Shown: positions 53,600-64,000 of the stretch, one piece after another
Layout: each line of letters begins with the position of its first letter
How positions within the stretch are numbered: position 1 is the stretch's first letter
From: Diphasiastrum complanatum
Taxonomy: Eukaryota; Streptophyta; Lycopodiopsida; Lycopodiales; Lycopodiaceae
Direction: 5' to 3'
Length of the DNA: 64,000 nucleotides
Assembly (NCBI GenBank): GCA_029204225.1
Contig: CM055101.1
Span: forward strand, 4,521,391 to 4,585,390
Program-made: the position numbers and the translations under genes
Notes under the pieces: generated by a model
Seen by the model: the letters and a program-made list of their open reading frames with translations, nothing else
Databases searched by the model: none
What the model was told of the DNA's origin: nothing

Positions 53600-55403
53600 C
53601 TCATGTATTATTGGCCATCAAAGCATCATATTCTTCGTTCATGGCAAGGTACCATTCCTTTGAGTTGATAGCATCATATACATCCTCCGGCTCCTCATGA
53701 GAAATAAAATAGGCACAATTAGTGGAGTTGATTTCCACTTGCTTTCCTCTATCTTCATAGGTAAGCCTTCTAGGCTCGGATCTTTCTCTTTGAGATCTTC
53801 TTGGTGAAAAAATTTGAGGTGACTCCTCCTCAAATCTCGGCCCCATTCTCCATGAAGATCTTCAAGGGTGATGATTGGAGTATCTTTGTGAGAATCTTTG
53901 AACTCGGCCTTCTCAAGAATGTATTTTTGATCTTCATGGAATATCACATCTCTACTCTCAATTGTAGTTGAGGTAGAAGGAACATAGATCCTGTAGGCTT
54001 TCTTGTTGGATGCATATCCAACCATGATCCCTTTAACAGAATTAGGATCATTTCTTTTCCTTGTTTCCAAGGGCATATTAACAAAGCAAGTACAACCAAA
54101 AACTCTAAGGTGATTACCTTAGGTTTTTTTTCTGAAACAAGATTTCAAAAGGTGTTTTTCCAGCAAGAGCATTGTGAGCTAATCTATTGCACAAATAGTT
54201 TGCACAATTTATAGCTTCACCCCAATATTCAATTGGCAAACAAGCTGCTACTCGAATTGCTTGAGCACATTCACATAAAGATCCGTTTTATCCTCTCAGC
54301 TACTCCATTTTGAGATGGAGAATAGGCACAGGAAAATTCTCTCTTTATTCCTTCACCTTCACAATAATTATGAAACTTGTTGGAGATATATTCACCTCCT
54401 CCATCGAAGCTTAAAGCTTTAACTTTGCAAGAAAATATTGTTCTACATAAGCTTTGAAGATAAGGAAGTGATAAAAAACCATAGCCTTTGAAGAAAGTAG
54501 ATACAACCAAGTGTATCTAGTAAAGTCATCAATAAAGGTGACAAAACATGTTGCACCACCAATACTTTTGGAAGAGAAAAAATGTACACCTGAATGTATG
54601 AGTTCCAATGGATTAGTAGTCTTTATAAAAGACTTCTGATATGGCTTTCTATGTGACTTTGCAATGGCACAAGCCTCACAAGGCTTGAAATCTTTTGAAA
54701 GAGATTTTGGAAGACCAATAGCCTTCTCCTTCTTAACCATAGAAGACATAGATGTAAAGTTAGGATGTCCCAACCTTCTATGCCACAGCTCCTCCTTAGA
54801 TAACAAAACAACTTCACAAAGGTTTGCATTCGCATAAGAATTCAACTTAAAAATTCCACCACATCTAGATCCATCAACAAGGATCTCATATTTTCTCTTG
54901 ATAAAACAAGTATTGAGTTGAACTTTACATCCCAACCATTATCAAGCAACTTTCCCACACTAATTAAGTTCTTTGTAAGTTTTGGAATGAAAAGAACATT
55001 AGAAAGTGCAAGAACTTTTGAAGAAGCAAGTTTTAATGGAATGTTGCCAATTCCTTCTATTGGACACTCATGATCATTAGCTGTGTAAATAGATCTCTTG
55101 AGTCCTTTGAAAGGTAAGATTGAGTCAAAGGACTCCTTTGAACAACACATATGTGAAGAGGCTTCACTGTCTATGTACCAAGCTCCATCTTTCTTGAAAG
55201 GTGATGAAGAAAAAATGGACACCATAAGTGATCCTTCTCCATCACTTGCAACAGAATCTTCTTCAATCTCTTTGGAGAGATTAGCTTGCTTGAGTTGGTT
55301 TTTCTTCTTAAAGCAATTAGAGGCATAGTGCCCCTTTTTGCCACAGAAGAAGCACTTCACTTTCTTCTTCTTGGTTTTTGAGCTAGAGGGATGAGAGGTA
55401 TCA
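53600..55403 (-). pseudogene. Copia element H: zinc knuckle, protease and integrase
   Basis: Zinc knuckle KCFFCGKKGHYASNC (intact CCHC, near 55,320-55,360). Protease AWYIDSEASSHM, where the catalytic DSG has become DSE. Then LSNVLFIPKLTKNLISVGK, the pre-integrase ELWHRRLGHPNFTSMSSM and PCEACAIAKSHR. Integrase: the first Asp is lost (LIHSGVHFF in place of HSD), the second is present (SFDGGGEYISNKF), and the Glu is in NGVAERIKRI. C-terminal: MPLETRKRNDPNSVKGIM, YASNKKAYRIYVPSTST, RSQRERSEPRRLTYEDRGK. Frameshifts near 54,930, 54,280, 54,110 and 53,850. Confidence 0.87.
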
Positions 55404-56058
55404 TGTGAAAATTGTCAACATTTCCTAGCTAGTTTGAGACCTAAATTGGCTAAAATTGTAAATAGTTTTGGTTCTGGAGTTTTGCACGTGTGAACCAGGC
55501 CACAATGTTTTTATTTACTGTATTTTTTTAGTATGATGAAGTGTCAAACTTCATACCCTTCAAAATGAGACCATTTTGATGTATTTTGGTCATATAAGCC
55601 ATTTTTAGCTATTTTTCCTATATAGGGAATATCTAGGGTCAAGTACCTTCTAGAGAGAGGAGAGAGAGTCATCTTCCTCATCCATAAATAGTAGGGAAGT
55701 CGTGGAGAACAGGTTGGAGAAACCTTTTGTATGCTTCATTGAGATCAATAGATCATTGTCATTGTTTCTTCCTCCATTGAGAGCATTGTTGTGTGTATTG
55801 TCTTCAAGCTATTGTGTATGATCTTAGGTGCTTTCCAAAAGTGGTAGGATGATGTATTATGGACTGTATAATGCTATTTTTGGCCGCACTTGATGTTTAT
55901 GGAAGTTTCCATTTGTGATAAATGCTTTTTGATCAAGTTCTTTGCATTCTAGGTAGCATAGAATGTGTTGCCAATTCCTAGCTTATGTAGTTTGGAGTGC
56001 AAGCATTCAAGCCAATGATCTTGGAGTTTAGATCCACTTAGGATCTGTATTTTTCACA
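55404..56058 (+). repeat. 5' LTR of F
   Basis: 655 bases. TATA-like box in cctatatagg (55,617-55,626), G-box half-palindrome TTTTGCACGTGTGAA (55,480-55,494) in U3, and a gagagaggagagagag purine run just downstream of the TATA box. Differences from the 3' copy by eye: T/C, A/C, T/G and C/T single changes. Confidence 0.95.
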
Positions 56059-56070
56059 TGGTATCAGAGC
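56059..56070 (+). other. Primer-binding site of F
   Basis: TGGTATCAGAGC, complementary to the 3' end of initiator tRNA-Met, immediately after the LTR. Confidence 0.92.
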
Positions 56071-57230
56071 TGGTTGGCTTCTATTTACAGTAAGTATTCC
56101 ATTTTTGGTGATATTTGGATGTTTGATCAAGTTCTAGCATGATTTTGCATTGCTTTGTTTATCAAATCTTACTAACCTTTGTTTTGTGAGTTGAACTTGT
56201 GGATCAAAAGCATATTTCAGGTCTATTGAAGATCAGAGGCTGAAAAGAAACTATTTTGGATCAGATCATAACACCTAATCATTTGTGATTGTGAGGCTTG
56301 TGCATATTCAATACTAACAATGTTCTTTTCAATCCTATTGTTGACAATCTCCATTCTTGGATGAACACTCTCCTTAAGTGGATGAAACTTCTCCTTAAGT
56401 GGATGACAAATGCTCTTTTGAGTGAGTTGTAATTCTCCTAAAGGCTGAGCAAAGCTCCCATTTGGATGAAAGATCCCCTTTTTTGGGTGAACATATTGTA
56501 AGCTCCATTGTGAAGAGCATATTGTAAAGATTGTCATCAATTTTGGCATAAATTTTGGTGTACTTTGTTGAGCATGTAAGTAACTCTCCTTATGTAATTT
56601 GATTGGAGCATTTGCTGGAAGGTGTTAACCATTATGCAAGTGTGTTTTCAGGTTCTTAACAGGTTGAGGAACATTCTCATGTGAAGTGATCTTAGATCTA
56701 CATCTAAACACCAAGATTTGACAAGATAGTGAAGCTAGTCTTGTGATTCACTAAGTGTGCTCATTCATTCACCTCTAAATCTTGTATTTATCACTTGCTG
56801 GAGTTTATAAACTTTTAGAAGTGTGGTTTACATGTGGTTTTACAGGTTGAATCAATATCTTAGTGTGTTGATCATATGTTGATCAAGTTTGTTCATTACT
56901 AGGTAATCTTGGCATCCTAGTTTTGGGTATTTTCTAAGAATGCAAGTAACTCTTCACACCATAACTTGATTTGGTCACTTGCTGGAAAGTTTGAGAGCTT
57001 AAGCAAGAGTGTGTTCAGGTTGGTTTGATTTTGTAATCCATTCTTAGTGTGTGCAAAGTGTTGCATGTGTTTCAATCTTCCTTTCTATGCTTGGAAACCA
57101 TCTAGGTTCAAGATAGAAGTGTTTTAGGGTCCTAAATCTTCATAGATCTCTTTATCTATCATTTGTTGAGAGAAAAGTGAGTGCTAAGTGCTTTAGGACA
57201 GAACCTAAAAGTTGAAGAAACATTAGAATC
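56071..57230 (+). other. 5' leader of F (no gene)
   Basis: 1.16 kb untranslated leader between primer site and gag ATG. It contains loosely repeated segments (e.g. 'tcacttgctgga' near 56,788 and 56,980; 'tcaggttc/ggt...' near 56,648 and 57,013; 'taagtggatga' twice near 56,377-56,405). No open frame of note on the plus strand; the minus-strand 108-codon frame is incidental. Confidence 0.7.
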
Positions 57231-58502
57231 ATGGCTTCCAATGGTGGGATCATGCTAGAGTCTAGTGAAAGGTTGAGTTCATCAAACTACTCTACTTGGA
57301 AAGTGAGGATGGAGTCCTTACTTGAGTTGAATGAACTCATGGACATAGTTGCAGAAATTGAAGAGAGACCTCTCACACTTCAAGAGCAACAAAGGTTTGA
57401 TAAGAAGGCCAAAAGGGCTCTTCATATCATTAAAATGAATGTTACAAATGAACTTCTCAAGGAAGTTGGAAAGTGTCAAAGTGCAAGTGAGGCATGGAAT
57501 GCCTTAAAGAAGCTCTTTGAATCAAAGTCCACATCTAGGGTATTGACCCTAAGGAGACAAATATTTTCTAGTAGGCAAAGAGAGGGTGAAAGTGCTCATG
57601 CATTTATCTTGAGAGTTAAGTCCCTAAGTGATGATTTAGCATGCATTGATGAGAACATAAAAGATGGTGAAATAGTCCAAGTTATGTTGAATGGTTTGCT
57701 AAATGAACATGCTAACCTTGTGCAAAGTTTTGCCATTCAAAGAGTCTTGCCAAGTGTGGTTGACTTGCAAGAAATCTTATTGGCTGAAGAACATAGGTTG
57801 CAATCAAAGCTTGATGGTGCATCCTTGCAAGGTGGAGGTGAAGAGGCTTTCTTCACAAAAGGCAAATTCAAGGGCAAAGGTAAAGGCAAAGGGAAATGGT
57901 CCAAAGGTGGTAACTTTGATCATGATGATCACTCTTCCTCTTCCTCTTCTACTAAGAACAATAAGTCAAAGTTCAAGTGCTTTTATTGTGGGATAAAAGG
58001 TCATTTTGCAAATGAATGTTATAAGAAGAAAAGAGAGCAAGGAGAGAGGCAAGGAAATCTTACAATAGATGAGGAAGAACATAACACATGTGAATCACTT
58101 GTTATGACTTCAAGTTTGTTAGCCAACATAGATGATAATGATCCTTGGTGGATTGATAGTGGAGCCTCATCTCACATGACAAGACATAAGGAATACTTTA
58201 CATCCTTATTGTCTTATGAGGGAGAAGGTAACATCATCTACACTACAAATGATGGTCAATGTGACATCAAAGGCATAGGCACTATTCCTATTTCCCTTTC
58301 AACAAATAGGAAAGCAAATCTTGAAAATGTTTTGTACATTCCTTCAATCACTAAGAATTTGCTTAGTGTAAGTCAAATGATTGACAAAGGACTTGATGTG
58401 GAGTTCATTGGAGATGCATGTTTGATAAGTAAATGTGGATCCTTGATTGCTCAAGGTAGGAGGCATGGTAAACTTTTCAAGCTTGATGCATGTGATCTCT
58501 AA
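57231..58502 (+). CDS. Copia element F: gag-protease ORF
   Basis: 423 codons. N-terminal gag of the UBN2/DUF4219 type (SSNYSTWKVRMESLLE at residues ~19-34; helical to ~190), a Lys/Gly-rich basic stretch (~210-230), the CCHC zinc knuckle C250-x2-C253-x4-H258-x4-C263, and a pepsin-like protease with D309-S310-G311 (DPWWIDSGASSHM) ending in LSVSQMIDKGLDVEF. The start is the first ATG after the leader and gives the same N-terminus as B. Normally the copia polyprotein continues unbroken; here it stops at 58,500-58,502 while the next part continues in the +1 frame. Comparison with B suggests a net loss of two bases in a TG run near 58,490. Confidence 0.92.
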   Translation: MASNGGIMLESSERLSSSNYSTWKVRMESLLELNELMDIVAEIEERPLTLQEQQRFDKKAKRALHIIKMNVTNELLKEVGKCQSASEAWNALKKLFESKSTSRVLTLRRQIFSSRQREGESAHAFILRVKSLSDDLACIDENIKDGEIVQVMLNGLLNEHANLVQSFAIQRVLPSVVDLQEILLAEEHRLQSKLDGASLQGGGEEAFFTKGKFKGKGKGKGKWSKGGNFDHDDHSSSSSSTKNNKSKFKCFYCGIKGHFANECYKKKREQGERQGNLTIDEEEHNTCESLVMTSSLLANIDDNDPWWIDSGASSHMTRHKEYFTSLLSYEGEGNIIYTTNDGQCDIKGIGTIPISLSTNRKANLENVLYIPSITKNLLSVSQMIDKGLDVEFIGDACLISKCGSLIAQGRRHGKLFKLDACDL

Positions 58503-61182
58503 TCATGAAGGATGTATGGCTAGGGAGCAATTGACAAACCAAGAAGTTTGGCACAAGAGGTTGGGCCATCCCAACTTCAAATCTTTGGAGGTAATGGCAA
58601 AGAAAGAGCTTGTTCTTGGTCTCCCTAAAAGTCTTGTTGCAAACAATAGTGTTTGTGAACATTGTGCCTTGTCCAAATCTCATAGACTTGCTTATTCTAG
58701 ATCTACTTCTAGATCTAAAGAAGCTTTTCAACTTGTGCATTCTGATATTCATTCTTCTAGTACAACTAGCAATGGTGGGGCAAAGATGTATGCAACTTTC
58801 ATTGATGACTTTAGTAGGTATACTTGGATCTATCTTCTTAAAAGTAAGGATGAAGTGTTTGCTGCATTTGTCAAGTTCAAGAATGAAATGGAAAACCAAT
58901 TCAATACAAAGATCAAATGCTTAAGATCTGATAATGGAGGGGAATACACCTCAAATAGGTTCAAAGACTTTTGTATAGCACATGGGATTAAGAGGGAGAT
59001 GTCTAGTCCTAGGACTCCACAACAGAATGGAGTGGCCGAGAGGAAGAATAGAACCCTTTGTGAATGTGCCAAGGCAATGAGACTACATGCTAATCTTGCT
59101 AAGTCTTTTTGGGGGGAAGCTTTAGCATGTGCTAACTATCTATGTAATAGATGGACAAGTGCTTCCTTGGATGGTAAAACTCCTCATGAGGTTCTTTATG
59201 GTAGAAGGCCGAGTGTCAAGCATTGTAGGATCTTTGGATGTACATGTTTTGTCAATATCACACTTGATGATAGAACTAAAGAAGATCCTTCATCAAAGAA
59301 GGGTGTGTTTGTGGGCTATAGTGAAGTAAGCAAGGCTTACAAAGTGTACATTCCTTCTACAAAGAAAGTTGTCATAAGTAGGGATGTCATCTTTCATGAA
59401 GAGAATGTTTCCAATGTTGTTGATGTTGATGTTGATGTGCCTACTAATCATCATGATGTGCAAGATGTCTTGGATGAAGATGGAGATGCCACTCCAAAGC
59501 AAACTTCAAGGAAGACTCAAAGGCAAAGGGCTAAGCCATCAAGGCTAACCTATGATGAAAAAGGAAAGCAAGTGGTGGACAACTCTAACTTTGCTTTTCT
59601 TACCTCTTTTGATGAACCAACTTGTGTAGGTGAAGCAATTCAAAAGAAGGAATGGATCCAAGCCATGGATCATGAGCATCAAGCACTCATCAAAAGCAAC
59701 ACATGGAGGTTGGTAAAGCTTCCAAAGGACAAGAAGGCAATTGGTTGTAAGTGGATCTTCAAGATCAAGACAAATCAAGATGGATCAATCAACAAGTACA
59801 AGGCAAGGTTGGTGGCAAAGGGGTATGCTCAAGAATATGGTATTGACTATGATGAGACCTTTGCACCCGTGGCAAAGATGGTAACTATTCGAATCCTAAT
59901 CTCTCTTGCAACTCTTTATGATTGGGATATGTGGCAAATGGATGTTACTAATGCCTTCTTGAATGGTGATCTTGAAGAAGATATTTACATGGAGCAACCC
60001 GAGGGCTATGTTTCACATGATGAGCCTAATCATGTGTGCTATCTCCAAAAGAGTTTGTATGGGCTAAAGCAAGCACCAAGGAGTTGGTATGCTAAGCTCA
60101 ATTCCTTCTTACTTTCTCAAAACTTTGTTATGAGTGAGTATGATCATTCTCTCTACTTTAGATTGAATGAAAATGATATCACTTTACTTTTGATCTATGT
60201 TGATGACATTATCTTAAGTGGTGGTAACAATCTAGATATAGATGAAATCAAGATGGCACTCAAAAGAGAGTTTGAAATTCAAGATCTTGGTAAACTTCAT
60301 TATATCTTAGGAATAGAGATTATTAGAACTTCTAAATCTACATTCATATGTCAAGAAAAGTATGTTAACTCTATTCTAAAAAGGTTTCATATGGAAGATT
60401 GTAAAGTTGTTTCTACTCCTATGGAATCAAATGTAAAGCTAACTATAAGAAGTAATGAAAGATCCTTCAAGGACATTACTCTCTATAGAAAGCTAATAGG
60501 ATCTCTTATATGGTTAACCATCACAAGACCTGATCTAAGCTTTGTGGTTGGTAAACTAAGTCAATTTATGCAAGATCCTAGTGAGGCTCATTGGAAGCTA
60601 GGAAAGAGAGTACTTAGATACATCTCGGGATCTAGAGATTTTGGCATCTTGTATGGAGGTACTACACCTAACCTTTGTGGATTTTCAGATTCAGATTTTG
60701 CAGGTGATCAAATGGATAGGAAGTCAACAAGTGACTTTGCAATCTATCTTGGAGATGGAGTGGTCTCATGGCTATCAAAGAAGCAACCAACTATCTCTCT
60801 ATCTTCCACCGAAGCCGAGTACAAGGCATTAACAACATGCACCAAGGAGATTCTTTGGATCAAGAGGATGTTATTGGATCTTCACTTGCTGGAACCAGAG
60901 AAGACTCCAATCATACTTTGTGATAACCTTTCAGCCCAAAGCTTGGCAAGCAATCCTGTTTTTCATGCAAGGAGCAAGCACATTGAGATTGCTCACCATT
61001 TTGTGAGAGATCAAGTCATTGCCAAAGAGGTGGAGCTTCAACATGTCTCTTCAAAGGAGTGTGTGGCTGATATCTTCACCAAACCATTGGGAAAGGACCT
61101 ATATTTAATGCATAGATCTAATCTTGGAATGTGCTCAAAGACTATGTTGAAACTAGCATCCAATGTTGAAGAGGGAGTGTGA
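58447..61182 (+). CDS. Copia element F: integrase-RT-RNase H ORF
   Basis: 911-codon frame; the first ~15 codons overlap the previous ORF and are probably out of the natural frame. Pre-integrase VWHKRLGHPNFKSLEVMAKK with CEHCALSKSHR. Integrase D100, D162 and E198 (HSDIH, SDNGGEY, VAERKNR), with the canonical 35-residue D-E spacing. RT: KARLVAKGYAQEYGIDYDET, MDVTNAFLNGDLEEDIYM, catalytic Y584-V-D-D587 (LLIYVDDIILSG). RNase H: FSDSDFAGDQMDRKST, SLSSTEAEYKALTT, LCDNLSAQSLASNPVFHARS, VADIFTKPLG. All catalytic residues are intact. The TGA stop at 61,180-61,182 lies inside the first bases of the 3' LTR. Confidence 0.95.
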   Translation: MLKVGGMVNFSSLMHVISNHEGCMAREQLTNQEVWHKRLGHPNFKSLEVMAKKELVLGLPKSLVANNSVCEHCALSKSHRLAYSRSTSRSKEAFQLVHSDIHSSSTTSNGGAKMYATFIDDFSRYTWIYLLKSKDEVFAAFVKFKNEMENQFNTKIKCLRSDNGGEYTSNRFKDFCIAHGIKREMSSPRTPQQNGVAERKNRTLCECAKAMRLHANLAKSFWGEALACANYLCNRWTSASLDGKTPHEVLYGRRPSVKHCRIFGCTCFVNITLDDRTKEDPSSKKGVFVGYSEVSKAYKVYIPSTKKVVISRDVIFHEENVSNVVDVDVDVPTNHHDVQDVLDEDGDATPKQTSRKTQRQRAKPSRLTYDEKGKQVVDNSNFAFLTSFDEPTCVGEAIQKKEWIQAMDHEHQALIKSNTWRLVKLPKDKKAIGCKWIFKIKTNQDGSINKYKARLVAKGYAQEYGIDYDETFAPVAKMVTIRILISLATLYDWDMWQMDVTNAFLNGDLEEDIYMEQPEGYVSHDEPNHVCYLQKSLYGLKQAPRSWYAKLNSFLLSQNFVMSEYDHSLYFRLNENDITLLLIYVDDIILSGGNNLDIDEIKMALKREFEIQDLGKLHYILGIEIIRTSKSTFICQEKYVNSILKRFHMEDCKVVSTPMESNVKLTIRSNERSFKDITLYRKLIGSLIWLTITRPDLSFVVGKLSQFMQDPSEAHWKLGKRVLRYISGSRDFGILYGGTTPNLCGFSDSDFAGDQMDRKSTSDFAIYLGDGVVSWLSKKQPTISLSSTEAEYKALTTCTKEILWIKRMLLDLHLLEPEKTPIILCDNLSAQSLASNPVFHARSKHIEIAHHFVRDQVIAKEVELQHVSSKECVADIFTKPLGKDLYLMHRSNLGMCSKTMLKLASNVEEGV
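61169..61177 (+). other. Polypurine tract of F
   Basis: AAGAGGGAG directly before the LTR; it also encodes the last pol residues (EEG). Confidence 0.85.
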
Positions 61183-61832
61183 AAATTGTCAACATTTCCT
61201 AGCTAGTTTGAGACCTAAATTGGCTAAAATTGTAAATAGTTTTGGTTCTGGAGTTTTGCACGTGTGAACCAGGCCACAATGTTTTTATTTACTGTATTTT
61301 TTCAGTATGATGAAGTGTCAAACTTCATACCCTTCAAAATGAGACCATTTTGATGTATTTTGGTCATATAAGCCATTTTTAGCTATTTTTCCTATATAGG
61401 GAATATCTAGGGTCAAGTACCTTCTAGAGAGAGGAGAGAGAGTCATCTTCCTCATCCATAAATAGTAGGGAAGTCGTGGAGAACAGGTTGGAGAAACCTT
61501 TTGTATGCTTCATTGAGATCAATAGATCATTGTCATTGTTTCTTCCTCCATTGAGAGCATTGTTGTGTGTATTGTCTTCAAGCTATTGTGTATGATCTTA
61601 GGTGCTTTCCAAAAGTGGTAGGCTGATGTATTATGGACTGTATAATGCTATTTTGGGCCGCACTTGATGTTTATGGAAGTTTCCATTTGTGATAAATGCT
61701 TTTTGATCAAGTTCTTTGCATTCTAGGTAGCATAGAATGTGTTGCCAATTCCTAGCTTATGTAGTTTGGAGTGCAAGCATTCAAGCCAATGATCTTGGAG
61801 TTTAGATCCACTTAGGATTTGTATTTTTCACA
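61178..61832 (+). repeat. 3' LTR of F
   Basis: 655 bases, same length as the 5' copy. TATA-like cctatatagg at 61,391-61,400. It ends TTTTCACA and is followed by the TATCA target duplication. Confidence 0.95.
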
Positions 61833-62550
61833 TATCATCCTCTTCACCATCTTGATCTCAATCTTTGGCTTTGTCTTTGTTGTATGCTTGAGAGAATTGG
61901 TTCTTACTCCTTCCTTTCTGCTTGCCTTTGACAAAGAGGGCTTTGTCACTTCCACCATGTTCAAGTTTGTTCATCCTGGAGATCTTATAGCTTTGTCTAG
62001 ATTCTTCAAAAATAAGAATTCCTTGGAGGGTTTCTAGATTAGGTAACTCCTCCTTAATAGCAAAAGACTGAATGAGATTATCATAGTCATCTCTCAAGCC
62101 ATTCAGTATGACTTGAACTAGCTCAACTTGGTTAATGGTAGCATCAACACAGGAAAGCTCTCTATGTAAATCTTCATAGTTAGATGCACTCTCTTCACTT
62201 CTTTGGAAACTTTGGAAAATTTGATTCCTAAGAGTGAGTATTCTAGAAGTATTCTTTGCTTCATAGATGGTCTTTAGTGCATCCCAAGCTTCTTTGGCTA
62301 TAGTGCAAGGTCCTATCTCTCTCAAAATTTTATTAGATACATTCATCTTAATGAAATGTAGAGCCATTCTAGCTCTCTTCTTATATTTAGGAATTTCAAC
62401 CTGTGCTTGAGGCTCCTCCTCAACACCAAGCACAATATCCATAACATCCTGGAGAATCAAAACAGACTCCATTCTTAACTTCCAAATTGAGTAATTAGAA
62501 GTGTTTAGTCTTTCATCGGCTTCTAGAAGATATCCTCCCTGAGATGCCAT
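61833..62550 (-). pseudogene. Copia element H: gag N-terminus
   Basis: Starts at the ATG 62,548-62,550 (MASQGGYLLEADERLNTSNY). UBN2-type gag: SIWKLRMESVLILQDVMDIV, RARMALHFIKMNVSNKIL, RILTLRNQIFQSFQRSEES, DATINQVELVQVILNGLRDD, then a basic tail (KALFVKGKQKGRSKNQ). A TGA near 61,858 is followed by the acidic EDD-type segment that continues across the TATCA site into 55,403, where the zinc knuckle lies. This proves that the halves are one gene split by F. Near relative of C gag. Confidence 0.9.
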
Positions 62551-63310
62551 TATAATGAAGACTTCTTAGTTATTGGATTGAAATATGTTTGAGCTTGTTC
62601 CTATTAAACTTAGAGTTGCTGCTCTCTTTCACTATAGGTATTTTCAAGGTTGAACTACCTTCCTATGTGAAACACTTGCAACTATATATGAGATGAATCT
62701 CAAATATTCAACAAGACAAGTTATCTAGATCAGACACAAGAAGTGGTTTGAGACACTTTGGCTGGTTTGAATCCTACTTTTGGCACGTGTGAAATGCTTC
62801 AAAAGAAAACACTATTGACACTCAAAAGGCTCAAAGGGTGTTCAAATACTTCAAACTCAGTCTTGATCTACAGTTTCTTGTGTTGGATGCTCAAAAAAAT
62901 GGATTCAAAACAAAGTATAGTTGAATCAAATCAAAATGCTGTCACAGGGATTTTGGACCTATCCCTATCCTCTTTAAGAGCTTATAACTCTTGCTAGACA
63001 CATCAGATTGATTTGATTTCAATTTCTAAGGGAAAGTACAGATCAAATGCTTTCCATCATGCTATAACACTGCTATCTTTGGATCTATAAGTAAGGAGAA
63101 CAAAGGGACTGAAAAACATTGATTTTCACACGTGCGAAATTCCAGAATTCCTTACTTCCTCATTTCAGGTCTAAAAATTCAGTTCAAGTCCGATTTGATC
63201 CAAATACACTTCAGAGAAAGGTTAGAAAAAGTGCAAAACTGCTTTTTTTGCTCGATTTAGCTCTCAGTTTCTTGTACAATCAGAGTTGTTAGCATGCAAA
63301 GCTTAATGTG
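62551..63310 (-). other. 5' leader of H (no gene)
   Basis: Untranslated leader between primer site and gag. It includes GGCACGTGTGAAAT (62,781-62,794) and TTTTCACACGTGCGAAAT (63,123-63,140), both G-box type. Shares layout with C's leader. The 79-codon plus-strand frame is incidental. Confidence 0.7.
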
Positions 63311-63322
63311 GCTCTGATACCA
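63311..63322 (-). other. Primer-binding site of H
   Basis: Minus strand TGGTATCAGAGC, directly beside the LTR edge at 63,323. Confidence 0.88.

Positions 63323-64000
<678 letters not shown>

Larger units (their letters stand above)
55404..61832 (+). mobile_element. Complete Ty1/copia element F
   Basis: 6,429 bases with all parts present: two 655-base LTRs (TGTGAAAA ... TTTTCACA) differing at about four positions, a primer site, a long leader, gag, protease, integrase, RT, RNase H and a purine tract. It is flanked by a perfect 5-base target duplication TATCA (55,399-55,403 and 61,833-61,837) inside H gag. The only obvious defect is one frame break between the protease and integrase parts. High LTR identity means recent insertion. 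Confidence 0.95.

Noticed and set aside
56223-56549. Minus-strand 108-codon frame in the F leader
   Set aside because: Antisense to an untranslated leader, no similarity to known families, repeats of HPLKE-like words come from repeated leader DNA.

Overview
The window is land-plant nuclear DNA made almost entirely of LTR retrotransposons and their wreckage. I found no host gene, tRNA, rRNA, organelle insert or CRISPR array. The plant assignment rests on Ty1/copia elements with UBN2-type gag and initiator-Met-tRNA primer sites, a chromodomain-bearing Ty3/gypsy element (chromovirus), and Tat-like gypsy pol with a TGGCGCC primer-site signature. The species cannot be fixed from the sequence; a large-genome plant is likely. 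Letters A-U are my own labels for elements.

Layout, left to right. 1-644: 3' end of copia A, inserted in copia B (minus, 645-3,610). 3.6-7.8 kb: a chimera of two minus-strand copia remnants (D, RT-RNase H; C, gag-integrase). 7.8-12.8 kb: scrap of plus-strand copia S, then minus-strand copia R, which has LTRs but no RT. 12.8-16.9 kb: Tat-like gypsy Q (+). 16.9-20.4 kb: non-coding, promoter-like LTR material. 20.46-23.4 kb: a long decayed ORF of unknown function (O), with a second copy (I, minus) at 49.6-51.5 kb. 24.15-26.6 kb: minus copia N, flanked by inverted copies of one repeat. 27.8-31.5 kb: copia A2 (+), inserted in copia L (minus). 33.0-39.2 kb: chromovirus J plus a gypsy fragment K, sitting inside L in circularly permuted order. 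39.6-42.2 kb: copia M (+), head-to-head with L. 42.2-44.1 kb: gypsy U (+). 44.5-48.8 kb: gypsy P (+), preceded by two 7 x 25-bp repeat arrays. 51.5-64.0 kb: copia H (minus), split by the complete young copia F (55,404-61,832; 655-bp LTRs differing at about 4 sites; TATCA target duplication).

Only F is structurally complete, and its polyprotein frame is broken once near 58,490. The others have lost LTRs, reverse transcriptase, gag or catalytic residues. The nesting gives a relative chronology: F is younger than H, A younger than B, A2 younger than L, and J-K arrived after L. LTR divergence read by eye (F about 0.6%, H about 3%, J about 4%) agrees with it.

The two most unusual signals are the permuted chromovirus J, which looks like a re-inserted extrachromosomal circle, and the two-copy uncharacterised ORF with a Pro/Ser/Thr linker, a coiled coil and a conserved C-terminal domain.
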